The position numbers were made by a program, and so were the translations under genes. This document shows, piece by piece, positions 1-7,440 of a stretch of DNA of 54,091 bases; position 1 is the first letter of the stretch; the number at the start of each line of letters is the position of its first letter. The stretch is from Syntrophobacterales bacterium (GTDB lineage: Bacteria > Desulfobacterota > BSN033 > WVXP01 > G020346125): NCBI GenBank assembly GCA_020346125.1, contig CP070774.1:2006290-2060380 (forward strand), in the 5' to 3' direction. A model generated the notes under the pieces. It searched no databases, was not told where the DNA came from, and worked only from the letters and a program-made list of their open reading frames with translations.

Positions 1-149
1 CCAAAAGAAAAGTTCCCATCTCCCACCAAGTAATCATCATACTTCTCTTTTCCCTTGGAATGGGATTGATAACCAATGCGCTTCGATCACCCCCCCTTCC
101 CTTAATTGGAAAGTGGTTTCAAGGGGCTTTATCGTTAAAAAGGGATTGA
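1..149 (+). pseudogene. Truncated duplicate of the rhodanese gene 5' end
   Basis: This stretch repeats the start of the rhodanese gene at 2037-2534. From about base 26 to 113 it matches 2068-2155 with no difference that I can see, then similarity fades until about base 140. The reading frame gives the same membrane-anchor segment and stops at 147-149. The window begins inside it, so the first codons are missing. The copy breaks where cysE-like sequence begins, at about 140. The near identity implies a recent duplication of the rhodanese locus followed by deletion. An assembly join between two copies is the main alternative. Confidence 0.8.
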
Positions 150-436
150 GATTCATCCGGGGGCGACAATTGGCCGCCGCTTCTTCATCGATCATGAAAT
201 GAGGGTGGTGATCGGTGAGACGACCGAAATTGGAGACGATTGTTTGATCTATACGGGAAGCGGGGAGAAGGAGAAACGCCATCCTATGCTGGGAAACCGA
301 GTTGTGATCGGTTCCAACAGCACTGTCCTCGGGGCTATTACCAGAGGAGACGGGGCCAAAATTGGTTCGGGATCCGTGAATATATATGGATGTCTCCCCT
401 AGTGCTAGCGTTGTGGGAGTGCCAGGAAGGGTGGCG
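142..436 (+). pseudogene. cysE: Decayed serine O-acetyltransferase fragment
   Basis: The frame from 142 reads as the hexapeptide-repeat (left-handed beta-helix) half of CysE: IHPGATIG, then [23 protein letters not shown] and [11 protein letters not shown]. CysE makes O-acetylserine from serine and acetyl-CoA for cysteine synthesis. The N-terminal half is absent. A few residues are missing before the RHP motif compared with normal CysE. The frame ends at 400-402, but the expected tail (VVGVPGRV) continues in another frame at about 389-436, so a frameshift lies near 385-395. It is broken at both ends and cannot make an active enzyme. Confidence 0.75.
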
Positions 437-696
437 GATTCGGATGCGGCGCTGCCAGTACGACGAGCTCCATTATCACCGAAAAGATCAAGGGAAGGGA
501 CATTGAGGAAGCCTTAAGGATTTCAGGTGAAACGGCCAAGGACATATTGAGCCAATCGCCCAAGGATAAGGTTACCTGCTTCACCTTAGCCGCCAATGCA
601 TTGAGGCTGGCCATAGAGGAATACCGCTGCAACAAACAAGAAATCCATGAGAAGGGGGGGATGAGTTCGGAGGATCTGAAAAAAGCCATCTCTTGA
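436..696 (+). pseudogene. NifU/IscU-like Fe-S scaffold, C-terminal fragment
   Basis: The frame from 436 begins with a GFGCGAA segment, continues with a KIKGRDIEEAL stretch and then KVTCFTLAANALRLAIEEY, and ends at a TGA at 694-696. This is the pattern of the second half of a NifU/IscU-like iron-sulfur scaffold protein, with two of its cluster-ligand cysteines (GCGA and the KVTC region). The first half, including its cysteine, is missing, and the fragment starts exactly where the cysE remnant ends. cysE, nifS and nifU genes commonly neighbour each other, so this looks like a deletion-fused remnant of such an operon. Confidence 0.65.
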
Positions 697-778
697 GCTG
701 GAATTTGTTATATAATAGTATTGGTATAGTTTTTGCAAATTAATAGAATCAGAAGTCAGTAACGGAAAGGGAATCTCA

Positions 779-1897
779 ATGAGAAGGATGGTATTGCTGA
801 TCGTTATGTTTGGGCTGTTGGCCCTTTGCCAACCCATGGGAGCGGGTGAATTGACGATCATCTATTCCAATGATACGGGTGGAGTAATTGATCCCTGTCC
901 CACTTGAAGGAACAAGTTTATAGGTGGGCTGGCCCGGCGGGTCACCTTTATAAAGGAGCTCAAAAAAGAAGGAAAAGGGGCCCTCATCCTCGACGCGGGC
1001 AACCTTTTCTTTAAGGGCAAGGGCTCTCCCTCTTCTCCCGATAAGGATAAAGCCATATTGATCGCACGGGCTTATCACCGCATGGGATATCAGGTCGTCA
1101 ATATCGGCTCTGATGACCTTTCGGCCGGAATTGAATTCCTGAGGGAATTACAGAGGGAGATTCATGTACCCCTCATATCTGCCAACCTCCTGGATCAACA
1201 GGATGGAAAGCCGATCTTCAAATCCCATATGGTATTGGATTTAGGTGGGATAAGAGCCGGCGTTTTCGGCCTGACCTCTGATGTTCGCCACAATAAAGGG
1301 GTTACCCCTAAAGGATATGTTATATCCAATCCGATAACGGCGGCGAAGAGGGTTGTGGCCGAACTTGGGAAGGATTGTGATATCATCGTAGCCTTGAGCA
1401 ACCAGGGCTCTCTTAAGGAATATACCAAGCTCGTTCAACAGATGGAGGAGATTCAGTTCATCTTTGGGAGTGGAGGTAGGGGAACCTATCATCAAACCAT
1501 TCGATCCGATAGAAACTGGAAGGCATTTCTCTTTCGGGCTCGTACAAAAGGGAGGTACCTGGGAAGGATCGACTTGAAAGTACTAAAGGGATCCCGTGAT
1601 TTCGTTGACCTCAGCCGCAAGGCCAATATAGAGGGACAAATCAACATGATCGAAAAGCAATTAGATTCCTACCGAAGGGGAACGGGAAGGGCCAAATCCA
1701 TTCCCCGGGATAAGAGGGAGGAGTATATCAAGAAATTGGAGAAATTTATGAATAGGTCCGAGGCCCGATTAAGTAAGTTGGAGAGGGATGCTAGCTTGAA
1801 TAGCACCTTTACTAATACTATCGTTCCCCTCGATAATAAGGTAAAGGAGGATCCCGAGATGATAGAATGGGTAGATCAGTTCAAGAGGGGCCAATGA
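779..1897 (+). CDS. UshA-like secreted protein, probable selenoprotein (UGA at codon 43)
   Basis: The frame opens at ATG 779 with a hydrophobic signal peptide (residues 1-23) and runs to 1897 (372 residues) with a single in-frame TGA at 905-907. That codon sits in Cys40-Pro-Thr-UGA43, a CxxU pattern where a CxxC redox pair would be expected, followed by the family-like GGLARR segment. Protein-like sequence continues for 329 codons after the UGA. The fold resembles 5'-nucleotidase/UshA metallophosphatases, but the metal motifs are degenerate: SNDTGG for the usual SND-x-HG, and GSDD where GNHE is expected, so phosphatase activity is doubtful. The C-terminus (about 235-330) is helical and charged. 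I recall RefSeq families named UshA-like (seleno)protein, but could not check. The next gene overlaps the stop. A nonsense mutation is the alternative reading. Confidence 0.72.
917..954 (+). promoter_or_regulatory. SECIS-like hairpin downstream of the in-frame UGA
   Basis: Ten bases after the UGA at 905-907 the coding strand can fold. TTTATA (917-922) pairs with TATAAA (949-954) and GGTG (923-926) with CACC (943-946), leaving a two-base bulge at 947-948. An upper stem GCTG/CGGC (928-931 with 935-938) has a GCC apical loop starting with G, about 24 bases from the UGA. Bacterial SECIS elements lie inside the coding region at about this distance, with a G early in the apical loop. I paired it by hand; no energy was computed. 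Confidence 0.6.
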
Positions 1898-2037
1898 ATA
1901 GGCGTGAATGTTACCCCCACGTGGGCTTTATGGAAAGAGCGGACAGCGAAATAATCCTCAAACTATGGGAATATAAGAAACCCATGATTACCTATTTCGG
2001 TTTTTTCAGTGGGATCTTTTCTTCCCTAAACAACTAA
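1894..2037 (+). CDS. 47-residue ORF coupled on both sides
   Basis: This small ORF starts with an ATG that overlaps the stop of the UshA-like gene (ATGA, 1894-1897) and ends with a TAA that overlaps the rhodanese start (TAATG, 2035-2039). Such double overlap suggests translational coupling rather than chance. The product has a charged first half with one cysteine (Cys6) and a hydrophobic aromatic second half (about residues 31-45) too short to be a confident membrane helix. I recognise no family. It could be a real small protein or the remains of one whose frame still serves to carry ribosomes through. Confidence 0.45.
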   Translation: MNRRECYPHVGFMERADSEIILKLWEYKKPMITYFGFFSGIFSSLNN

Positions 2038-2534
2038 TGGCTGCAAAAGGGAAAGTTCCAATCTTTCACCAAGTAATCATCATACTTCTCTTTTCCCTTG
2101 GAATGGGATTGATAACCAATGCGCTTCGATCACCCCCCCTTCCCTTAATTGGAAATTGGTTTAAAGGGACTTCGTCATTAAACGTGGGAAGGAATATTTC
2201 CACGGTTTCCATAGAGGAGGCCGTGGTAAAATTTATAACCCAGGATGCCCTTTTTCTCGATGCTCGTTCAAGAGCTGATTACCAATTGGGGCATATAAAA
2301 GGAGCCTTGAATTTACCCGTTCATGATGAGGATTTCGGCGAAAGGCTTCATGAGTTCGTGTTAGAAGTGAATCATGACAGGGAACTAATCGTCTATTGCG
2401 AAGATATCGACCCTACCTTAAGCCCTGAACTTGCCTCCATATTAACAAGCATGGGATACAAGAAGGTTAAAATCCTTGCCAATGGGTGGAGCGAATGGAA
2501 TGTGGCGGCAATGCCTTTCGAAGTGGATAGATAA
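2037..2534 (+). CDS. Membrane-anchored rhodanese-like protein
   Basis: This 165-residue protein has an N-terminal hydrophobic helix at about residues 10-30 (signal anchor) and a single rhodanese domain at about 55-160. Visible rhodanese marks are LFLDARSRADYQLGHIKGALNLP and a putative active-site cysteine in VYCED. Rhodanese domains carry persulfide sulfur or act as sulfur-binding modules. The anchor predicts an extracytoplasmic domain. The start overlaps the stop of the 47-residue ORF, and a MauE/DoxX gene follows 9 bases later, so the module probably works on thiol or sulfur redox in the envelope. Its 5' end is duplicated at 1-149. Confidence 0.85.
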   Translation: MAAKGKVPIFHQVIIILLFSLGMGLITNALRSPPLPLIGNWFKGTSSLNVGRNISTVSIEEAVVKFITQDALFLDARSRADYQLGHIKGALNLPVHDEDFGERLHEFVLEVNHDRELIVYCEDIDPTLSPELASILTSMGYKKVKILANGWSEWNVAAMPFEVDR

Positions 2535-2543
2535 ATAGATAAT

Positions 2544-3029
2544 ATGAAGGGATTGATACGTTCCGTCGTTAACCTTTATACCAGCCCCTATGCTTCCGTC
2601 ATATTCCGCTGGGCCGTGGGCTTGATCTTCATCTATGCCAGCATGGATAAACTACTTCACCCCTCGGCCTTTGCAGTTGCTGTGTATAATTACAAGATCC
2701 TTCCAGGAAGCCTCATTAACCTGGTTGCGATAACGCTCCCCTGGGTGGAGCTGATCTGTGGAATCCTCCTTCTCATCGGTTTGTTTCCCCGAGCAACAGC
2801 CCTTATCCTGAGTATTCTGCTCTTACTCTTCTTCTCCGCTCTCTCGATAAGCCTCTACCGAGGCATCGATATCAGTTGCGGTTGTTTCGCAGTAACTACA
2901 ACTGTGGATAAAATTGGCATCTCCTACATGGTAAGAGACCTTCTTGTCCTGGCGATGAGCGTTCAAATCCTATTCTTCGACGGAAACCTCATGAGCATAG
3001 AACGTCTTCTCCCTACCAGTTACCGTTGA
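2544..3029 (+). CDS. MauE/DoxX family redox-associated membrane protein
   Basis: The 161-residue product has four predicted membrane helices (about residues 18-35, 50-70, 75-98 and 125-145) in the DoxX/MauE arrangement, with a Cys-Gly-Cys motif (SCGCF) in the loop before the last helix. MauE-type proteins pass reducing power across the membrane or support disulfide formation in secreted partners. The gene lies 9 bases after the rhodanese gene and closes the UshA-like/rhodanese/DoxX module. The natural inference is that its cysteine pair exchanges electrons with the CxxU site of the UshA-like protein or with the rhodanese. Confidence 0.8.
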   Translation: MKGLIRSVVNLYTSPYASVIFRWAVGLIFIYASMDKLLHPSAFAVAVYNYKILPGSLINLVAITLPWVELICGILLLIGLFPRATALILSILLLLFFSALSISLYRGIDISCGCFAVTTTVDKIGISYMVRDLLVLAMSVQILFFDGNLMSIERLLPTSYR

Positions 3030-3119
3030 TTGATACAAATTTCTTGAATTTTTTAATGTCTGAAGTTAACCTTTCGCCATGGTATCCGACGGATAATGCT
3101 AATCAGTATGGAGTCAAAC

Positions 3120-3911
3120 ATGAAGGATTTTTTTCGAAAATTAGCGGATATTGAAAAAGAGGGAAGACGGGCAGCCCTTGCCATCGTCGTAAGTACCAAA
3201 GGATCAACCCCGAGAAAGGCCGGGACCAAGATGATCATTATGGAGGATGGGAGTACCTTCGGAACCCTGGGAGGTGGCGGTCTGGAGAAAAAAGTTATCG
3301 AGGAATCCCTCGAGGCCCTGAAAGGGGGAGAAGCGAGACTGACATCCTTTAATCTGGATGGAACGAAGGGAAACCTGGACATGATGTGTGGGGGCGAGAT
3401 TGAGATCTACATCGAGCCAATTCACCAACCGGAGAAACTCATCATATTCGGTGCTGGTCATATTACAAAGGCTTTGGCACCTCTGATGCAGTCAGTTGGC
3501 TTTCGGCTAACCGTGGTAGAAGATAACCCGGAAGTGCTGGGAGAAGATCAGCTTGCGGATATGGAAGGGCTCATTTCGGAAAATATGGAGTCTTATGCAG
3601 AAAGGCTTCCCCCTGAAAGCAACACATATATCGTACTTCTTACCAGAGGCTTTTCAACGGACAGGGCCATTCTTGAACACCTCATCGGAAAGGACTTTCG
3701 CTATGTGGGGATGATCGGAAGCCGGAAAAAGATTAGGACCATCAAGGAGGAGTTGATCTCGAAGGGAATTGAAAAGGAGTATTTCTCCAAACTCTACGCT
3801 CCCATAGGCCTTGATATAGGAGCAGAGACGCCTGAGGAGATTGCCCTCAGTATCGCCGCTGAAATCATCTCTGTTAGAAAAGGCAAGTCCATGTATCGAG
3901 GAAAGGGGTAA
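3120..3911 (+). CDS. xdhC: XdhC/CoxI family molybdenum hydroxylase accessory protein
   Basis: This 263-residue protein has the XdhC N-terminal domain (VVSTKGSTPRKAGTKM, then CGGEIEIYIEP at about 88-98) and the C-terminal Rossmann domain (about 104-250: IIFGAGHITKAL, then YVGMIGSRKK). XdhC proteins bind molybdenum cofactor and help insert its sulfido ligand into xanthine dehydrogenase-type enzymes. I chose ATG 3120 because GGAG lies six bases upstream and the family starts there; an in-frame ATG at 3096 has no good ribosome site. No molybdenum hydroxylase is in the window, so it is unpartnered here. lgt follows after 10 bases. Confidence 0.88.
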   Translation: MKDFFRKLADIEKEGRRAALAIVVSTKGSTPRKAGTKMIIMEDGSTFGTLGGGGLEKKVIEESLEALKGGEARLTSFNLDGTKGNLDMMCGGEIEIYIEPIHQPEKLIIFGAGHITKALAPLMQSVGFRLTVVEDNPEVLGEDQLADMEGLISENMESYAERLPPESNTYIVLLTRGFSTDRAILEHLIGKDFRYVGMIGSRKKIRTIKEELISKGIEKEYFSKLYAPIGLDIGAETPEEIALSIAAEIISVRKGKSMYRGKG

Positions 3912-3921
3912 ATTAAACCTT

Positions 3922-4683
3922 ATGAGTCCGGAAATATTCAAAATTGGCCCCATGAGCATCCGATGGTATGGAGTGCTTATCCTTGCCGGGGTGATCCTCG
4001 GACTTTTCCTCGCGGGACGAGAGGCCAAACGACAGGAGATGCGCATCGAGGTAATCTATGATCTATTCTATTATATGCTTATAAGCGCCATTGTAGGAGC
4101 AAGGCTTTACTATGTCATCTTCTCCTGGGACCTGTACAGAAATAATCTGGGAGGGATCATTGCCTTTTGGCACGGGGGACTCGCAATTCATGGGGCAATT
4201 ATCGGAGGAACTTTTTCAGCGCTGATTTATACCCGCCTGAAGGGGATTTCCTTCTGGAAGGTTGCCGATTGCTGCGCCCCAAGCCTTATCCTCGGCCAGG
4301 CCATTGGGCGCTGGGGTAACTTCTTCAACCAGGAAGCTTATGGAAGGCCGACAGATTTGCCTTGGGGAATTTTCATCGATGAGGCCCACCGACCCTTTCG
4401 ATATATCCAACAGACCCACTTTCACCCTACCTTCCTGTATGAGTCCCTCTGGGATTTTTGCGTATTCCTCTTCTTACTGTGGGGCAGACGGAAAAAGGGC
4501 ATAATCCCGGGCGATGTATTTCTCGCCTATCTCATGCTGTATTCCCTCGGTAGATTCTGGATTGAAGGCCTCAGGATGGATAGCCTGATGTTCGCCGGGT
4601 TTAGAGTCGCCCAGATCGTAAGCCTTTTTCTCATTCTCTGCTCCTCAATAATCTTGATTCAACACCGTAGGGGAAGACAATAA
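3922..4683 (+). CDS. lgt: Prolipoprotein diacylglyceryl transferase
   Basis: Lgt moves diacylglycerol from phosphatidylglycerol to the lipobox cysteine of prolipoproteins in the inner membrane. The 253-residue product has about seven membrane helices and family motifs: SIRWYG near the N-terminus, FWHGGLAIHGAIIGG at about 78-92, and the signature AIGRWGNFFNQEAYGRP at about 127-143, followed by HPTFLYES. The start at 3922 begins MSPEIFKIGP, as is usual for Lgt. It probably shares a transcript with xdhC just upstream. Length is normal and nothing looks damaged. Confidence 0.97.
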   Translation: MSPEIFKIGPMSIRWYGVLILAGVILGLFLAGREAKRQEMRIEVIYDLFYYMLISAIVGARLYYVIFSWDLYRNNLGGIIAFWHGGLAIHGAIIGGTFSALIYTRLKGISFWKVADCCAPSLILGQAIGRWGNFFNQEAYGRPTDLPWGIFIDEAHRPFRYIQQTHFHPTFLYESLWDFCVFLFLLWGRRKKGIIPGDVFLAYLMLYSLGRFWIEGLRMDSLMFAGFRVAQIVSLFLILCSSIILIQHRRGRQ

Positions 4684-5189
4684 CCTTGCAATCATCACCT
4701 ACATGCTCGAATCGTTTCCAGCATTGCCTTAGCACATAAGACTTTTATATGGAGGAGGAAAAATCGTCCGGATGGATATCCTTTTCCACCATCCTCACTC
4801 TCGGCATGATTTCATCTTTATCTTCGTATTAGATCCTCATCTTCCAAAAATCCTACCTCGAGTATACAGAAGGGAACATCTCATATAAACTCAAGATTCA
4901 GGGCCTGGTGTATCTTAATATCTTAAAATAATACATATTTGTATAGGCCTCTATTGATTGTGGTGGAATTATACAGGAGGCGATCTCGGGGACTCTGGCG
5001 AAAGGTGAATATTCGTTGAGCAGACTCTCTGAAGACTAGATATGAGCAGCCGTAAAGGGTGATTAGATCTCTTAAATTGACTCATAAATTGAAATATATT
5101 ATAGTCTACATCACTTTCCTACCCATTGATGAGTGAGAAAAGCGGGTGAAAATAACTCGAAAGTGTAGACCACCAGTATTAGGGTAAGT
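4684..5189. other. 506-base gap with a possible broken small ORF
   Basis: There is no intact gene here. On the plus strand a frame from ATG 4749 to TAA 4929-4931 (60 codons) is interrupted once by TAG at 4830-4832. It reads as an acidic start, a hydrophobic stretch and a further 33 codons after the stop, so it may be a decayed small membrane protein. I recognise no family. Near the right end there is an inverted repeat at 5104-5118 and 5159-5170, listed separately. Confidence 0.4.
5104..5170. repeat. Inverted repeat upstream of the GT39 gene
   Basis: GTCTACATCACTTTC at 5104-5118 and GAAAGTGTAGAC at 5159-5170 are complementary apart from three extra bases in the left arm. Within the 40-base loop ACCC and GGGT can pair again. 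It lies 19 bases before the glycosyltransferase start, where it could act in the 5' leader or mark the end of a small insertion. No T-run follows, so it is not a standard terminator. Confidence 0.5.
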
Positions 5190-6851
5190 ATGAGATATCT
5201 ATTATTGAAAATGAGATACCTTGGGTATCATGAGCGAATGGTTATCTTTGTTGTAGGTATTTTGTTACTGCTCCCTTGCATCTGGTCTGAGATGAGCGTT
5301 ACCGGCCAGGATGAATACTTGCTTTCTCTCCGTACGCCCATGGAAACGCTGGAACGCGGCAGTTGGTTTGTGCCATGGGTGAATGGTGAGCCGCGTCTTA
5401 AGAAACCACCTCTGGTTTATTGGGTAATTCTTCTGAGCTACAAGTTGTTCGGAATTAATCTCATTGCCGCAAGACTCGTGGGGGTGCTGTCAGGTGCTGG
5501 GCTTGCTCTGTGCTCTTGTCTTTTATATCGAGAACTTTTTAAGAAAAGTGGCATGCTCGCAGGATTAATCACTTTAGCAACCGTAGCAGTTGCCATTGAG
5601 GGACGCAGGGCTATGCTTGATCTTCCCCTCGCTTTCTTCACATCTATGGCCGTATATTTTGCCCTTAGATGGGGAAAATCGGGGCGCTTGGATTGGATTT
5701 TGTTATCAGCCTTTTCCCTGGGGCTCTCGTTTCTGGTCAAGGGACCTGTAGGATTCATTTTTTTTGGAGCTGCGGCTATTACCGCATTGTTTGTGTTCAG
5801 GAAATGGCGTTTCGCCTTTTCACATTGGTCACAAATAGTGTGGGCGCTCGTTTTACTATTGGCCGTCTGTGCCCCCTGGCCACTAATAATGGCCCATCTT
5901 TGGCCGAACTTCCTTAGCGTTGTCGGTGGGGAAATAGCTGCCAGACGCTTTGGAAACATACGGGTTGGCTCCCCTCTTTCTACTGTGGGCGCAGCGTTAC
6001 TTCTTGTTTTTCCCTGGTCGGTAGTATTGATTGCAGCAGTAGTACGTTCAGTGTACTATGCTCAGCAGACCCCGGCCCGTAAAAATCTCTGGCTTGTGGC
6101 TTGGTTTCTGGGAAGCATAATTCCGTTCTTCTTCATGAAATCATTCGAGCGGTATTTGATGCCGATTATTCCTGCTGCAAGTGTGTTATGTGCTAACTGG
6201 CTTGATGAAGTTGAGGGGATATTGAAAACGAGCCTCTTGCGGATATCCATAACTCTGATTGCATTAGTCGCGGTATTCTTCTGCCTTGCCTTCATATGGT
6301 TTGCTCATGGGCTCCCTATCACATTAATGTGTCTGTTCTTCGTGGGTTTGATGTTTTGGGTCACCTTTGCCAGGGGTGATACACACATGGCCGTTGGCGC
6401 CGTGGCAGTATTACTTGCTTTGATAATGGGAGGTTTATATCCATTCATGGGAATAAATGCTATGCCACGCGATCTCGAGAAGATCGTAGGGCATTCCCCA
6501 GTAGTTGCTTACAATAGCCCACAACCATCCATGCTCTCCATCCGCCTGAAACGAAGCGTCGTTCGAATCCATAAAAAGGATATTCATCTGCTTAAGCACT
6601 TCGACGGTTTTGTTTTTATGAGAGAAATTGATGCTGAAGGATTCGAGGCTCTCGCCAGGGAATTAGATATTCATTACGAGAAGACAGGTCAATTCAAGAC
6701 CTTTTACGCGCGAAAGACATGGGTACGATTTGCCCGTGAGGATGCTACTCTCGATGACTGGAAAAAAGCCATAAAAATGCGATCTATGGAGGATTTGCAG
6801 CCCAGCATCTATTACTATCGCGTGTATCCTAAGATACATCCCGATGAATAG
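5190..6851 (+). CDS. GT39-like membrane glycosyltransferase (ArnT type)
   Basis: This 553-residue protein has many membrane helices in the first 420 residues and a soluble C-terminal part, as in ArnT/PMT-type transferases that move a sugar from a polyprenyl phosphate carrier to lipid A, glycan or protein outside the membrane. Visible marks are an acidic Gln-Asp-Glu early in the first periplasmic loop, a WFVPWVNGEPRLKKPPLVYW segment, and RRAMLDLPLAFF after it. Acceptor and sugar cannot be told. The matching polyprenyl-phosphate sugar synthase (GT2) is at 7441. The ribosome site is weak (GGGTAAG), so the second ATG eight codons in is possible. Base composition and codon use look less purine-rich than neighbouring housekeeping genes. 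Confidence 0.85.
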   Translation: MRYLLLKMRYLGYHERMVIFVVGILLLLPCIWSEMSVTGQDEYLLSLRTPMETLERGSWFVPWVNGEPRLKKPPLVYWVILLSYKLFGINLIAARLVGVLSGAGLALCSCLLYRELFKKSGMLAGLITLATVAVAIEGRRAMLDLPLAFFTSMAVYFALRWGKSGRLDWILLSAFSLGLSFLVKGPVGFIFFGAAAITALFVFRKWRFAFSHWSQIVWALVLLLAVCAPWPLIMAHLWPNFLSVVGGEIAARRFGNIRVGSPLSTVGAALLLVFPWSVVLIAAVVRSVYYAQQTPARKNLWLVAWFLGSIIPFFFMKSFERYLMPIIPAASVLCANWLDEVEGILKTSLLRISITLIALVAVFFCLAFIWFAHGLPITLMCLFFVGLMFWVTFARGDTHMAVGAVAVLLALIMGGLYPFMGINAMPRDLEKIVGHSPVVAYNSPQPSMLSIRLKRSVVRIHKKDIHLLKHFDGFVFMREIDAEGFEALARELDIHYEKTGQFKTFYARKTWVRFAREDATLDDWKKAIKMRSMEDLQPSIYYYRVYPKIHPDE

Positions 6852-7335
6852 ATGGGCTGTCATAATTCTCTCTTTTGCCAGTTTCCCTTTGTATGCTTGG
6901 AAGATGGGGCGTTGGCTTTCCACTGTTAACCAGGAGCCAGTTAAATTTGCCGCTTATTCACCATTCATTCGGGTCGATAATGATCCTCGCACATGACCGT
7001 GGAGTTCATAATCTCTGATTCTGGATTGGGAACGGTCCGTGTGGGTTCAATCTGATTATGTGATGCTAATTTACCATGAATGCTCGGGGAAATTTCCAGA
7101 AATGCTATGCATTCGGGAGGACCAGGCAAATTGGGGGATTATTTTCCGACGGACTAATCTGCATCATCTCTCCGTGCGCAGGAAACGCGTAAAGCATGTG
7201 GTATTTAATGAAAATTGGATCAACCCCCAAGCAAAAACGCCTCAAAATGATTCCGTTCGCCCCCTCGTCTTCTTTCCTATTTTTGCTCGTTATGGTGGCA
7301 TGCGACTCGAAGAAAGGACGCTTGAAAAACATGAG
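6844..7335 (+). pseudogene. Decayed phosphatase-like gene (purple acid phosphatase N-terminus)
   Basis: ATG 6844 overlaps the stop of the GT39 gene and opens a 50-codon frame with a signal-like helix that ends at 6996. Coding sense seems to continue in other frames: MTVEF-like sequence at 6993-7050, then RRTNLHHL around 7150, then IPFAPSSSFLFL and CDSKKGRLKN around 7250-7330. Together these resemble the order signal peptide, FnIII-like domain (the MTV-W and L-L-P-G-Y pattern) and first strand of a purple acid phosphatase-type metallophosphoesterase. At least two frameshifts are needed and the catalytic domain is missing. The family call is tentative. Confidence 0.4.
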
Positions 7336-7440
7336 TAGAGTACACCTACCACGACCCGAGCAAGAAGAATCTTTCAGGAGGGCTAGCGGATTTGTAATCC
7401 CGTTAACGAAAATGATTCTCCTTTCCGAACGAGGCAGTCT

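Noticed and set aside
5104-5170. Hammerhead ribozyme: TTGATGAG and CTCGAAA lie near each other between complementary arms.
   Set aside because: The core is TTGATGA rather than CTGATGA, the would-be stem I is absent, and pairing uses the bases that must stay free. Only a plain inverted repeat remains.
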